Program-made: the position numbers and the translations under genes
The notes under the pieces: generated by a model
What the model was told of the DNA's origin: nothing
Seen by the model: only the letters and a program-made list of their open reading frames with translations
The model's database searches: none
Part shown: piece by piece, positions 44,768-53,742 of the stretch
How positions within the stretch are numbered: position 1 is the stretch's first letter
Layout of the letters: each line of letters begins with the position of its first letter
NCBI GenBank assembly: GCA_023428135.1
Contig: JAEYZG010000061.1
Span: forward strand, 1-64,000
Length of the DNA: 64,000 bases
Origin: Bacteroidota bacterium
Lineage (GTDB): Bacteria; Bacteroidota; Bacteroidia; Cytophagales; Cytophagaceae
Direction of reading: 5' to 3'

Positions 44768-45775
44768 CTATTTAAAATTGATAAATACAGGAAAATGGTC
44801 ACTATAACCATTTTCCTGGTATTTTGCCCCAGAGAAAGTTCTGTAAGGCCCATTCATCAGATTACTTTTATAATGCATCCACTCCGGATGATAAATGTTC
44901 GATGACCCTTTTTTATAATGCTTTTTATAAAATGCTTTGCTCATCATGATCTGATCAAAAGTCAGCCAATTTTTCCCGTATTTGGTTGATCCGATTTTCA
45001 AAGCATCAATATTTCCAAATCCGTTAAAGAGATCTTCTTCTCCCATTTCCTCTGCATTACCGATGGCCATTATTGCTTCCACAATACTTGGATCATGAGG
45101 AGTATCATTAAAATCTCCCATTACAATAATTTCTGAGTCCTTATTAATTCTGAAAAGTGAATCGCACAACTCTCTGACCAACATTCCCATAATTAGCCTT
45201 TTTCTTTCAGACTTTTCCACCCCTGTCCTTCTTGATGTCCAGTGGTTAATAAGCACAAAGGTTGTATCCTTATTCAAAATTCCTTTCACCAGTAAAAGCT
45301 CTCGCAATCCAGACTTCACTCCTTCCATGCTTTTAGGAGAATAAAGCTTATGAGATAATGGTTTAAATGATTTCTTTTTATAAAGAAGTGCCACATCAAT
45401 ACCTCTGTTATCACAGGATTCATGGTGTATGAATCCATAAGTACCTGAAACAACGCTAACATTAATCAGATCCTTTAACACTTGGCTATTCTCTATCTCA
45501 GCCAATCCCAGCAACTCCGGACCATCATGATCACCAAGCTTACTCGTCACAGCCGCAATCTGCTTAAGCTTTTTGTCATATCGCTTTTGAGTCCAGCGAT
45601 ATTTGCCACCAGGAAGAAAACCATCATCATTTGCATCAGGATCGTCATGATAGTCGAAAAGATTTTCGACATTATAAAATGCTATTGTATTCACATCAGA
45701 TTTTTCTTCCGGAAGGCAGAAGGATAAAACGAAGGTGACGATGAGAGTAAGAAACAGCCAAAGTATTTTCTTCAT
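44768..45775 (-). CDS. Exported endonuclease/exonuclease/phosphatase-family protein
   Basis: 335 residues with a signal segment (1-19, ending LSFC, which could be a lipobox). The fold shows NTIAFYNVENLFD, LLGLAEIENSQVL, VIMGDFNDTPHD-type (here IIVMGDFNDTPHD) and GYSDHFPVFINF, the last with the catalytic S-D-H. These are the metal-binding and catalytic residues of the DNase I-like phosphoesterases. The substrate may be extracellular DNA, RNA or phosphate ester; the family does not tell. It is convergent with the M48 gene. Confidence 0.9.
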   Translation of the reverse strand: MKKILWLFLTLIVTFVLSFCLPEEKSDVNTIAFYNVENLFDYHDDPDANDDGFLPGGKYRWTQKRYDKKLKQIAAVTSKLGDHDGPELLGLAEIENSQVLKDLINVSVVSGTYGFIHHESCDNRGIDVALLYKKKSFKPLSHKLYSPKSMEGVKSGLRELLLVKGILNKDTTFVLINHWTSRRTGVEKSERKRLIMGMLVRELCDSLFRINKDSEIIVMGDFNDTPHDPSIVEAIMAIGNAEEMGEEDLFNGFGNIDALKIGSTKYGKNWLTFDQIMMSKAFYKKHYKKGSSNIYHPEWMHYKSNLMNGPYRTFSGAKYQENGYSDHFPVFINFK

Positions 45776-45843
45776 AAGAAGTAATGGAAATCCTATAAAT
45801 TAAAAGTAAATTTGAGTAAAGAAAAAATTACCTGAATATATTA

Positions 45844-46179
45844 ATGAAAAAATCAGAGATCAAATTTGTAGTTGAGCTTGACAGTGAAAATATTCCTGAG
45901 AAGATTAAATGGGATGCAACTGATAGTCCTCAGGGAAATCTTTCCGAAGCAAAAGCTATAAGCCTCAATATCTGGGACCAGAAGCAACAATCAACCATGC
46001 GAATAGACCTTTGGGAAAAAGATATGCCTGTAGATGAGATGAAACGCTTCTTCATTGAAGCAATCGGAGGTATGGCTGAAACTGTTAAAACCTCAACAGG
46101 TGATGATATTATGGCAGAGGAGATGCATGCTTTATGCCGTAAACTGGTAAAACATCTTGAGAATCTTAATAAGCAATAA
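45844..46179 (+). CDS. gldC: Gliding motility protein GldC
   Basis: 111 residues, no signal peptide. The N-terminus KKSEIKFVVELDSENIPEKI, with W-D-A-T-D-S-P and the MAEEMHALCRKLVKHLE end, matches GldC of gliding Bacteroidota. GldC aids gliding and, by family knowledge, works with the other Gld proteins whose core (GldK/L/M/N) forms the type IX secretion motor. It stands alone here, facing a convergent gene of unknown function beyond a terminator. Confidence 0.93.
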   Translation: MKKSEIKFVVELDSENIPEKIKWDATDSPQGNLSEAKAISLNIWDQKQQSTMRIDLWEKDMPVDEMKRFFIEAIGGMAETVKTSTGDDIMAEEMHALCRKLVKHLENLNKQ

Positions 46180-46201
46180 GAATTTACCTAATAAAATTTA
46201 T

Positions 46202-46245
46202 AAAAACTGAAAGTCCGGAAGTTAGAATCCGGACTTTCAGTTTTT
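46202..46245. terminator. Bidirectional terminator between gldC and a convergent gene
   Basis: A 17-bp perfect stem (AAAAACTGAAAGTCCGG and its complement CCGGACTTTCAGTTTTT) with a ten-base loop, flanked by T runs on each strand. Confidence 0.9.
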
Positions 46246-46260
46246 ATTCTATAAGTCCTG

Positions 46261-47028
46261 TCAATTGGAATTATATTTTTCACTTTTGGTTTTCATTTCG
46301 CTTCCTGATGAATTGTAATCATATTCTTCAGTTGAACCACTGCCTTTATTCATTGAATGCCCCGGACAACTACGCTTGATTTTCATCTGCTTTTGTTTGG
46401 TAGTAGTAGGGTTATTCATAGGACAAGCCTCCTCAGACTCAATAGGAACACCTATTCTGATAATATCCATCTGATCAGGCTCATAATTTCTCGCTCTGGT
46501 GTTAGCATCAACGCCTCTGGTGGATGTATTTACCTCCACAGGCTCTGCGTATAGACTCTCTTTTTTGCTTACAGAGGTTTCAACAGGAGTCGTTTCCTGA
46601 TTTTGCCTGAATGCATTATATTTGGCGACAAACTCCGAAGGATCCCCCTCTGCCTTAATTTTTTCTTCGTCACCAGAACGTTTATATCTCAGAACAAACT
46701 TATCATCTTTATATTCAAAGTCTTCTGGCATATCATTTTGTCCGGACAACGACTGAATAAAGGCCTTGTCTTCGATTACTCTTAAAACTTCCACCTCTTT
46801 CTCCGGATCAGCAAGGTTATTTTCAAATAACCTTGTCATGGAAGAAGACATCTCCATTTCACCTTCCACCACTTCAGGCTTTGAAGGATTACTTTTAACA
46901 GTCGGCTCACTTTCTTTTTTTTCATACTGGACTCTTCCCTGCAGATCCTGATCATCTTCCTGAGCCATAGACATAAATGAGAACCCTATACCCATCATTA
47001 TCATTATTAGCGATTTTCCTACTCTCAT
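46261..47028 (-). CDS. Secreted protein of unknown function
   Basis: 255 residues from ATG; the longer frame begins at GTG (47037) and is less likely. Signal peptide ends near SMAQ. The middle (about 55-130) holds a small charged globular stretch (SMTRLFENNLADPEKEVEVL, DKAFIQSLSGQ, EDFEYKDDKFVLRYKRSG); the C-terminal 110 residues are low-complexity, with Thr, Ser and Asn and a block CPMNNPTTTKQKQMKIKRSC flanked by two cysteines. I know no family for it. It lies in the same direction and next to another unknown secreted protein (47199), and both may be surface or envelope factors. Confidence 0.7.
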   Translation of the reverse strand: MRVGKSLIMIMMGIGFSFMSMAQEDDQDLQGRVQYEKKESEPTVKSNPSKPEVVEGEMEMSSSMTRLFENNLADPEKEVEVLRVIEDKAFIQSLSGQNDMPEDFEYKDDKFVLRYKRSGDEEKIKAEGDPSEFVAKYNAFRQNQETTPVETSVSKKESLYAEPVEVNTSTRGVDANTRARNYEPDQMDIIRIGVPIESEEACPMNNPTTTKQKQMKIKRSCPGHSMNKGSGSTEEYDYNSSGSEMKTKSEKYNSN

Positions 47029-47075
47029 ATCTCTCACATTTAATCACCAACTAATACTACTCTTATAAAATAACT

Positions 47076-47102
47076 AAGGAAAAACATCCTTTGTTTTTCC
47101 TT
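47076..47102 (-). terminator. Hairpin between two secreted-protein genes
   Basis: 10-bp perfect stem (AAGGAAAAAC / GTTTTTCCTT) with a seven-base loop, in the leader of the downstream gene and after the upstream one. A second, longer-looped inverted repeat (AGAATTTTCCGG / CCGGAAAATTCT) lies at 47119-47176. Either could be a terminator or leader structure. Confidence 0.4.
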
Positions 47103-47198
47103 TAGTTTATGAAGTGAAAGAATTTTCCGGTAAGCCCTTCCCCACAATCAGCCTTCAATACTTTCCGGAAAATTCTGCAACAGAAACACTCGCTTCAA

Positions 47199-47627
47199 CT
47201 ATATACACTCCTCTTCATCTCCCTGCATGTCTCTGCCGGCCTCTCCATATCCCCTTTCTTCATATCGAACCCTTCTTGCCGAACCCTTTCTTTCTCCACG
47301 TCTCTTCTGGAAAGGCCATTGAAGCATTTTTTGCTTTTTCACTTCTTCTACATAAACAGTAGAAGGATCTTTATAGTAAACATTTTTCACATCCATATTT
47401 TGTTGAGGCTCAGCCTCAAAGTCATATCTGATATTACTATTTACCTTTGGCGCACTCAGGTAAGCTACATTTTGTAAACTTGTATTGGTACTATCTTTTA
47501 CTTGAGTTATTCTTTTTACGCACAAGTCTTTCACAGGCCCGCCCGATTTATTATTTTCAGTCTCCTGCGCGTAGACCGCTGAGTACATCACCATGAACAT
47601 CAGCAGAACTCCCCATTGTTTTTTCAT
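47199..47627 (-). CDS. Short secreted protein of unknown function
   Basis: 142 residues from the ATG that opens a clean signal peptide (MKKQWGVLLMFMVMYSAVYA); the open frame extends 13 codons further upstream without need. The mature part is hydrophilic, with an acidic middle and an arginine-rich end (KRRGERKGSARRVRYEERGY). No known domain. Its end and the next unknown gene are separated by two inverted repeats. Confidence 0.6.
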   Translation of the reverse strand: MKKQWGVLLMFMVMYSAVYAQETENNKSGGPVKDLCVKRITQVKDSTNTSLQNVAYLSAPKVNSNIRYDFEAEPQQNMDVKNVYYKDPSTVYVEEVKKQKMLQWPFQKRRGERKGSARRVRYEERGYGEAGRDMQGDEEECI

Positions 47628-47799
47628 TATTACCGACTTTATAAATCTAACCAGGGGAAAAATCAAATAGTTATAATGAAGGAATTTCGATAGGATAATA
47701 ATCTATTAATCAATAGATATGGAGCGTAAAGCAGAAGGCTTAAAGCGAAACTTTAAAAAAAGTTAACAGGTTAAAGTAGAAAGTTTAAAAAGTAAATAA

Positions 47800-47831
47800 G
47801 CAGAAAGCTAAACTCACTTTTAGCTTTCTGC
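47800..47831 (-). terminator. Terminator after proC
   Basis: Perfect 13-bp stem (GCAGAAAGCTAAA / TTTAGCTTTCTGC) with a six-base loop, followed on the minus strand by TTATTTACTTTTT. The stem is partly made of heptamer repeat sequence. Confidence 0.6.
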
Positions 47832-47851
47832 TTTAAGCTTTTAACTTTTCA
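47824..47851. repeat. Heptameric repeat array (CTTTNAR)
   Basis: Four in-phase units, CTTTCTG, CTTTAAG, CTTTTAA, CTTTTCA; the last contains the proC stop codon. A degenerate run in the opposite sense (AAG-type units) spans 47725-47790. Confidence 0.75.
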
Positions 47852-48658
47852 TGCTGACTCTCTGGAAAGCTCTTTCGCTCTCTTCTCAGCTGATTTTAAA
47901 GCTTCAATAATATCCTGACCTACATTAGATCTTTCAAAAGAATTCAGAGCAGCTTCAGTTGTTCCTCCTTTAGAAGCTACAGCTTTAATCATATCGTCCA
48001 GGGAATCTTTGCTATTGCTCATGATCTGGAATGCTCCAAGCATTGTTTGTTTCACAAGCATGGCAGCAACCGGTTCTTCCATTCCCATTTGCTTTCCTGC
48101 TTCTATCATATGTTTTACAAAATAATAGTAATAAGCAGGTCCGCTTCCACTTAATGCAGTCACTGCATCCAGCAACTCTTCATCCTTCATGAAAATTGCT
48201 TTGCCTGTAGTTTCAAGCAAAGTATCTACAATAGAAATCTGATCCAGTGAAGCATCTTTACAAACTGTAAAGGCTGTTATACCAAAGCCCAGCTGAGCTG
48301 GGGTATTAGGCATTGCTCTTACAATTTTGTCATGCTTCAGAAGCGACTGAATAGTAGAAATGGTAATTCCAGCCATGATTGAAATAATCAACTGGCTTGG
48401 CTTTAAAACCTTTACCAGATCTGGAACCAGAGATTTAAAATCCTGAGGTTTTACTGCAACAATCAGTATATCATAGGTTGATAAACTTTCGTTTATTTCT
48501 TCCTTAAGGTCAGCCACTCCTTCATCTCTAAGGCTTTTACGTTTCTCAGGATGTTTTTCTATGATAAGTAGATCTCCTGTTTTTACAATGTTACTTCTAA
48601 CAAAGGCTTTGGCATAGGTTGTACCCATATTCCCCCCGCCAAGTATTGCAATTCTCAT
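47849..48658 (-). CDS. proC: Pyrroline-5-carboxylate reductase
   Basis: 269 residues from ATG (an in-frame TTG two codons upstream is discounted). NAD(P)-binding motif AILGGGNMGTTYAKA at the start, MPNTPAQLG and the family signature ALSGSGPAYYYYFVKHMIEAG. Catalyses the last step of proline synthesis in the cytoplasm. It lies 24 bases below hemL and is the last gene of the guaA to proC run; its stop lies in a heptamer repeat. Confidence 0.95.
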   Translation of the reverse strand: MRIAILGGGNMGTTYAKAFVRSNIVKTGDLLIIEKHPEKRKSLRDEGVADLKEEINESLSTYDILIVAVKPQDFKSLVPDLVKVLKPSQLIISIMAGITISTIQSLLKHDKIVRAMPNTPAQLGFGITAFTVCKDASLDQISIVDTLLETTGKAIFMKDEELLDAVTALSGSGPAYYYYFVKHMIEAGKQMGMEEPVAAMLVKQTMLGAFQIMSNSKDSLDDMIKAVASKGGTTEAALNSFERSNVGQDIIEALKSAEKRAKELSRESA

Positions 48659-48682
48659 ATTCAATCTATAATTAAATCTCTT

Positions 48683-49981
48683 TTAAGCATTCTGAAGCAC
48701 AGATTTTAATGCTTTGTAATTTGCTTTGATAATCTCCTCTGCCAGTTCCTCTGTGATTGCTGTTGAAATAAAAAGGCTTTCATATTGAGAGGGTGCCAGA
48801 TAAACTCCTTCTTCCAGCATTGCTCTGAAATACCTGCCAAAAAGGGCCGTATCTGAGGTCTTGGCAGTTTCAAAATCTTTAACTTTCAGATCGGTAAAGA
48901 ACAATGTGAACATAGATCCAATCCTGTTGACTGTTCCTTTTAGACCAAGTTCTTTAAGGTTTTTCTCAAAACCTTCACAGATTCTGGCTGTGATATTTTC
49001 CAGATGAGTATATACTTCAGGATGGGTATTCAAATAATTTAACATTGCCAAACCTGCTGCCATTGCTACCGGATTTCCGGAAAGTGTTCCGGCCTGATAC
49101 ACAGGCCCTGCAGGAGAAACAAAATCCATAATCTCCTTTTTTCCACCATAGGCTCCAACAGGCATTCCACCTCCGATAATCTTTCCTAAGGTAGTAAGGT
49201 CAGGTTTTACATTTAAAATTTGCTGCGCTCCTCCTTTAGACAATCTGAAACCAGTCATTACTTCATCGAAGATCAGCACAATGCCTTCGTTATCACAAAG
49301 TATTCTCAACCCTTGCAAAAAGCCGGCTTCTGGCACTACCAGTCCCATATTTCCCGCTACAGGCTCAATGATTATAGCTGCAATCTCACCTTTATTGGCA
49401 GCTGCAAGATCCTGAACTGCTTTAAGGTTGTTAAAGGGAGCGGTAAGTGTATCATTTGCCACTCCCTGGGTAACGCCCGGACTATCCGGAACACCAAGTG
49501 TAATAGCACCACTTCCTGCAGCAATCAGAAATGAATCTCCATGACCATGGTAACAGCCTTCAAACTTGATGATCTTAGATCTGTTGGTATATCCTCTGGC
49601 TAGTCTCACTGCAGCCATGGTGGCTTCAGTACCTGAGCTAACCATTCTCACCTTCTCAATAGAAGGAATCATAGTAGTGATCAATTCAGCCATCAGCACT
49701 TCCCTTTCACCCGGAGCTCCGAATGAAAGTGAATCTTTAACGGCTTCACAAACAGCCTCCTGAATATTTTTATTGGCGTGACCAAGAATCATTGGCCCCC
49801 AGGAATTGATCAGCTCTATATATTTATTTTCATCCTCGTCTATCAGGTAAGCGCCTTCAGCTCTTTTGATAAATAAAGGATTTCCTCCAACAGCTCTAAA
49901 TGCTCTTACAGGAGAGTTAACTCCCCCTGGAATTACCTTCTTGGCTCTTTCAAAAAGTTCGTGGCTTTTTTCAGTCTTCAT
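48683..49981 (-). CDS. hemL: Glutamate-1-semialdehyde 2,1-aminomutase
   Basis: 432 residues, cytoplasmic, PLP-dependent class III aminotransferase family. SSGTEATMAAVRLARG, YHGHGDSFLIAAGSG, FDEVMTGFR and the PLP lysine K267 in TTLGKIIGGGMPVGAYGG are complete. It converts glutamate-1-semialdehyde to 5-aminolevulinate, the heme precursor of the C5 route. The gene begins 8 bases after the upstream TPR/periplasmic-binding gene ends, consistent with one operon with guaA. Confidence 0.96.
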   Translation of the reverse strand: MKTEKSHELFERAKKVIPGGVNSPVRAFRAVGGNPLFIKRAEGAYLIDEDENKYIELINSWGPMILGHANKNIQEAVCEAVKDSLSFGAPGEREVLMAELITTMIPSIEKVRMVSSGTEATMAAVRLARGYTNRSKIIKFEGCYHGHGDSFLIAAGSGAITLGVPDSPGVTQGVANDTLTAPFNNLKAVQDLAAANKGEIAAIIIEPVAGNMGLVVPEAGFLQGLRILCDNEGIVLIFDEVMTGFRLSKGGAQQILNVKPDLTTLGKIIGGGMPVGAYGGKKEIMDFVSPAGPVYQAGTLSGNPVAMAAGLAMLNYLNTHPEVYTHLENITARICEGFEKNLKELGLKGTVNRIGSMFTLFFTDLKVKDFETAKTSDTALFGRYFRAMLEEGVYLAPSQYESLFISTAITEELAEEIIKANYKALKSVLQNA

Positions 49982-49989
49982 ATACTTAC

Positions 49990-51729
49990 TTATTTGATCT
50001 GATCTACAGAATTTGCTACTACCATTTTGTTCCCTTCAAATTTTACTATTGGAACAAATAAGTTTGAATTAGAATTGGTAAAATTATAACCATATAGTGT
50101 GTACCCTCTGGTAAAGCCTTGCACAGAGATCCCTGGCCCAAATACATTACCATAATTCTTCAATGCATTTCCGAAAAATCTCATCATATCGTATCCCTGG
50201 TAAGCATAGATTTCAGGAATGATATATGCTTTTTTCAAAAATGTATTCCTGAAACTCTGAACTGCATAGCTGTCATAATCTATATAGTCAGGATTGATAA
50301 AATGGACATTTCTCCTTTCAAATTGTTCAAAGGTTAACAAGGGAAACTGCAGCCATTCCTGTCTTGTGATTACAGGTGTTGAAAATTTACTGATCTCCAT
50401 CTGACTAATGAAGTTAGCTGCAATTACCTGATCGTTTGCAGCTATAAAAATATGATTGACACCTAAAAGCTTTGCAGAATCGGACAATAGCTTTTGCATA
50501 CTTTTAAGTTTATCTTTTGCAACTTTCTCAAACTGAGTCACTGCAAATCCTTTCAGGGTAATACTATCTCTGTACCTTGTTGCCAGCAATGAATCTCTGT
50601 TTTCCTGGCCGAAGAGAATATATACATTTTTTCTTTCAGGAGCTAGGTTAGCTTTCCGTCCTGTTCCCACCGACATTGGTTCAACCGGAAATTTCGCCGT
50701 AGCCATTTCAGCAGCTCTTCCAGCCTGAGCTTCCAGACTTGGCTGAAATAAAAACACATATGGATTCCCTTCCACAAGTTTAATATTATTGGAAAGAGGG
50801 TTTATGCCTGATATTTTATTCCTCGAAGCAAATTCAGCCACTAACGGATAGTTTGTTGGAAAAATGGGACCAATTATCAAATCCATATTGACAAGTTCAG
50901 GAGATTTCAATATCAGAGAAACCTTTGCATCGTCTTTCTCTGTATCATAAGGATGTAGTACAACACTTACACCATCTTTCTTCAGAGAATCAATTGCAAT
51001 TTTCATCCCTTCATACAATTCAAAAACATATTGATAGCTTTTACCCCATGCCTCAGGACTCAATTGTTTTTCCATAAAAGGGAACAACACAGCAACATGA
51101 TATTCCTGTTTTTTTACAGAAGCCCTTGCTTCAACACCTTCCTTTTCCAATTTAAATTCCTGTCTCAGATATTCCAGCAACATCTTATCTTTCTCATTTA
51201 GCTGAACGTAAGAAAGTTTGTTAATAAGATTTTTTGCAATTACAGCATCATTTGGAAATTGCTTTTGCAGGTTTTTAAGAGTGTCTATTGGAGCTTTCTG
51301 AAGATAGAAGTTCTTCTGCTTATCTGCTTCCTGCTTCAATTCTTTGGAATTAAGGGCACTGAGAATCTTTACTGCCTGAAAATATCTCTGCTGTTCAAAA
51401 TACAGATTTGCATAAAGGTAATTCACATCCTCTATTTTGTCCCAGTCCGGATACCTCTGCTTGATCTGCATGACCATAGCTTTTCCTTCGTTCAGTTTGC
51501 CGCTTTTGAGAGCGGCAAGAGAATAGTAATAGGCAGAATAAGCTTCGAATTTATTTTCTTCACTTTCTTTGGTCAACGGCAGAAAAACGTCCATTGCCTG
51601 TTGGTACTTACCTTCTTTAAGGAAGTTTTTACCAATCAGGAATTGTCCCTGATAATCCGTTTGTCCCCAAATATTATTGGAGATAAAAAATAGAATAAGA
51701 AAACTTAGTGCGTATGAGATTTTTTTCAT
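49990..51729 (-). CDS. Exported TPR / periplasmic-binding-fold (LpoA-like) protein
   Basis: 579 residues from the ATG before KKISYALSFLILFFI; an earlier ATG (51741) is possible and would add four residues. Signal peptide 1-22, TPR-like helical repeats (about 25-195), then a type 1 periplasmic-binding-protein fold (about 210-560) with VAVLFPFMEKQ, LIIGPIFPTNYPLV, NVYILFGQENRDS, PVITRQEWLQ and YAYQGYDMMRFFGNAL. This order recalls LpoA, which supports peptidoglycan synthesis in other bacteria, and amino-acid receptor proteins. It may sense or bind a small ligand in the periplasm. The operon position between guaA and hemL does not clarify the role. Confidence 0.85.
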   Translation of the reverse strand: MKKISYALSFLILFFISNNIWGQTDYQGQFLIGKNFLKEGKYQQAMDVFLPLTKESEENKFEAYSAYYYSLAALKSGKLNEGKAMVMQIKQRYPDWDKIEDVNYLYANLYFEQQRYFQAVKILSALNSKELKQEADKQKNFYLQKAPIDTLKNLQKQFPNDAVIAKNLINKLSYVQLNEKDKMLLEYLRQEFKLEKEGVEARASVKKQEYHVAVLFPFMEKQLSPEAWGKSYQYVFELYEGMKIAIDSLKKDGVSVVLHPYDTEKDDAKVSLILKSPELVNMDLIIGPIFPTNYPLVAEFASRNKISGINPLSNNIKLVEGNPYVFLFQPSLEAQAGRAAEMATAKFPVEPMSVGTGRKANLAPERKNVYILFGQENRDSLLATRYRDSITLKGFAVTQFEKVAKDKLKSMQKLLSDSAKLLGVNHIFIAANDQVIAANFISQMEISKFSTPVITRQEWLQFPLLTFEQFERRNVHFINPDYIDYDSYAVQSFRNTFLKKAYIIPEIYAYQGYDMMRFFGNALKNYGNVFGPGISVQGFTRGYTLYGYNFTNSNSNLFVPIVKFEGNKMVVANSVDQIK

Positions 51730-51742
51730 CCGGTTGATCATT

Positions 51743-53272
51743 TTACTCCCATTCAATGGTAGCAGGTGGTTTTGAACTTATATCGTAAACTACTCTGTTG
51801 ACTCCTTTTACTTTATTGATAATCTCACTGGAAATGTCTGCAAGAAACTCGTAAGGAAGATGAGCCCAATCGGCAGTCATACCGTCAGTACTGGTAACAG
51901 CTCTTAAACTTACCACATTTTCATAAGTTCTTTCATCACCCATAACTCCAACAGATTTAACGGGAAGCAAAATTGCTCCAGCCTGCCAAACCTTATCATA
52001 TTCTCCTACTCTCTTTAAGCCTGAGATAAACAGGTGATCAACTTCCTGAAGTATGGAAACCTTCTCAGCGGTGATGTCTCCTAGTATTCTGATTGCCAGC
52101 CCCGGACCAGGGAAAGGATGACGGCCAAGAATAGTATTGTCTATCCCAAGAGATTTTCCAACAATTCTAACTTCATCTTTAAATAGAGTCTTTAAAGGCT
52201 CTACAACTTTCATCTTCATCTTTTCAGGAAGACCACCAACATTGTGGTGAGATTTAATAGTTGCAGAAGGTCCTTTAACAGAAACAGATTCTATGATATC
52301 CGGATAAATTGTGCCTTGTCCAAGCCATTTCACATCAGATATCTTATGAGCCTCCTGGTCGAAGACTTCTATGAAAACTCTACCGATCGCTTTTCTTTTC
52401 TGTTCCGGATCAGAAAGTCCTTTTAAAGCTGAATAAAATTGTTCTTTTGCATCAACCCCTATCACATTCAATCCCATGTGTTTATAGGAAGCCAGTACCT
52501 CTTCAAACTCATTTTTTCTCAACAAGCCATTGTCGACAAAAATACAGGTAAGTCTGTCCCCGATGGCCTTATCTATAAGCACTGCAGCTACAGAAGAGTC
52601 CACTCCTCCTGATAATCCTAGTACTACTTTATCATTTCCTAAAGTAGCTTTCAATTCTGCAACAGTAGAATCAATGAAAATATCCGGAGTCCAATCCTGG
52701 CTGCAGCCACAGATATGTACAACGAAATTTCTTAAAATTACTTTACCTTCAAGGGAATGAGTAACCTCAGGGTGGAACTGAATCCCGTACGTTTGTTCAC
52801 CTTTTACTTTATATGCAGCAACCTTTACAGACTCAGTACTGGCAAGAATTTCAAATTTATCATCGAGGCCTGAGATTGTATCTCCGTGAGACATCCAAAC
52901 CTGAGAATCAGGCGTAATCTCCTTCATCAACTTATCTGTATTGTGAATGCTCACAAGTTTGGCTCTTCCGTACTCTCTAATCTTTGAAGGCAATACATCA
53001 TTGCCTTCTTTATGGGCCATTAACTGAGCGCCATAACAAACCCCAAGTACAGGCATTTTCCCTTTAAAAGGTGTTAAATCTATATCCGGGGCATTTGCTT
53101 CGCGGACAGAACATGGGCTTCCTGATAGTATCAGGCCTTTTACACTGGAATCAACAGGAGGAATTTTATTGAAAGGGTGAATTTCGCAGTAAACATTTAA
53201 CTCTCTGACTCTACGGGCTATAAGTTGAGTATACTGGGATCCGAAATCCAGAATTAATATTTTTTCAGTCAT
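51743..53272 (-). CDS. guaA: GMP synthase (glutamine-hydrolysing)
   Basis: 509 residues, cytoplasmic. Glutamine amidotransferase domain (1-190) with nucleophile C79 in GVCYGAQLMAH and YGIQFHPEVTHS; ATP pyrophosphatase domain with VVLGLSGGVDSSVAA and the C-terminal dimerisation domain ending PPATIEWE. Converts XMP to GMP. The first gene of a four-gene minus-strand run (guaA, LpoA-like, hemL, proC) with gaps of about 10-25 bases. Confidence 0.97.
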   Translation of the reverse strand: MTEKILILDFGSQYTQLIARRVRELNVYCEIHPFNKIPPVDSSVKGLILSGSPCSVREANAPDIDLTPFKGKMPVLGVCYGAQLMAHKEGNDVLPSKIREYGRAKLVSIHNTDKLMKEITPDSQVWMSHGDTISGLDDKFEILASTESVKVAAYKVKGEQTYGIQFHPEVTHSLEGKVILRNFVVHICGCSQDWTPDIFIDSTVAELKATLGNDKVVLGLSGGVDSSVAAVLIDKAIGDRLTCIFVDNGLLRKNEFEEVLASYKHMGLNVIGVDAKEQFYSALKGLSDPEQKRKAIGRVFIEVFDQEAHKISDVKWLGQGTIYPDIIESVSVKGPSATIKSHHNVGGLPEKMKMKVVEPLKTLFKDEVRIVGKSLGIDNTILGRHPFPGPGLAIRILGDITAEKVSILQEVDHLFISGLKRVGEYDKVWQAGAILLPVKSVGVMGDERTYENVVSLRAVTSTDGMTADWAHLPYEFLADISSEIINKVKGVNRVVYDISSKPPATIEWE

Positions 53273-53354
53273 AATGTAAAATTAACATTAGTTGTCCGGT
53301 TTTTCCAAAAAAAGTAAATCCTTTCCGAAACAAGTTATAAACATACTGGAAAAA

Positions 53355-53393
53355 GTGGAAAGCTGAAAGCTGAAAGTTGAAAGTTGAAAGTTG
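53355..53393. repeat. Heptameric repeat array (G-Y-T-G-A-A-A)
   Basis: Five and a half in-phase 7-bp units: GTGGAAA, GCTGAAA, GCTGAAA, GTTGAAA, GTTGAAA, GTTG. It is the complement form of CTTTNAR and lies in the gap between guaA and the terminator of the small gene at 53506. Confidence 0.85.
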
Positions 53394-53454
53394 TTTTTTT
53401 GAAATGTCTTAGGGAAATTTTGAAGCAAAGGAACAATATTTCATAAAATAGAAA

Positions 53455-53473
53455 AACCTGCACTTGGCAGGTT
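53455..53473 (-). terminator. Terminator of the small hypothetical gene
   Basis: Stem AACCTGC / GCAGGTT with a five-base loop, followed on the minus strand by TTTTCTATTTT. Confidence 0.7.
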
Positions 53474-53505
53474 CTTCTATTCATTTTTTCTAACATGAAG
53501 TGATG

Positions 53506-53742
53506 TTATACTCCTGCTTCTATTGGTGTCAGCAATTCAAAATACTTTTCAAAATCTTTTTTTTCCAACAAAAAAGTCGGCTTATGACTTGCCCATTCTG
53601 TAGACACCTCAAAGAGGTCATTAAAGGATCTTCCGCGATAAACCTGGTTCTCCTTAAAATCTTTTAGCTGCTTGTTATCAGGCGTCCTAATACATTTGTA
53701 CTGGATCTTTACATTATTCCTTTTCATTTGACTTGTTACCAT
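53506..53742 (-). CDS. Small hypothetical protein
   Basis: 78 residues from ATG (or 73 from the next). Basic N-terminus, then DNKQLKDFKENQVYRGRSFN and a C-terminal amphipathic part (FLLEKKDFEKYFELL). No signal peptide, no membrane segment and no family I recognise. The own terminator and clean isolation support a real single gene. Confidence 0.6.
   Translation of the reverse strand: MVTSQMKRNNVKIQYKCIRTPDNKQLKDFKENQVYRGRSFNDLFEVSTEWASHKPTFLLEKKDFEKYFELLTPIEAGV

Noticed and set aside
44789..44817. Perfect 11-bp hairpin AGGAAAATGGT / ACCATTTTCCT
   Set aside because: It lies inside the coding end of the endonuclease-like gene and lacks a T-run, so I do not call it a terminator for the convergent M48 gene.
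47114..47362. 82-codon plus-strand frame
   Set aside because: It overlaps the antisense end of the secreted protein at 47199, and its sequence is proline/leucine-rich without a domain.
48659..48664. Longer proC start (TTG)
   Set aside because: The ATG before RIAILGGGNMG gives the normal start of the NAD(P)-binding fold.
51259..51693. 144-codon plus-strand frame
   Set aside because: Antisense to the LpoA-like gene; hydrophobic only because it mirrors the TPR coding region.
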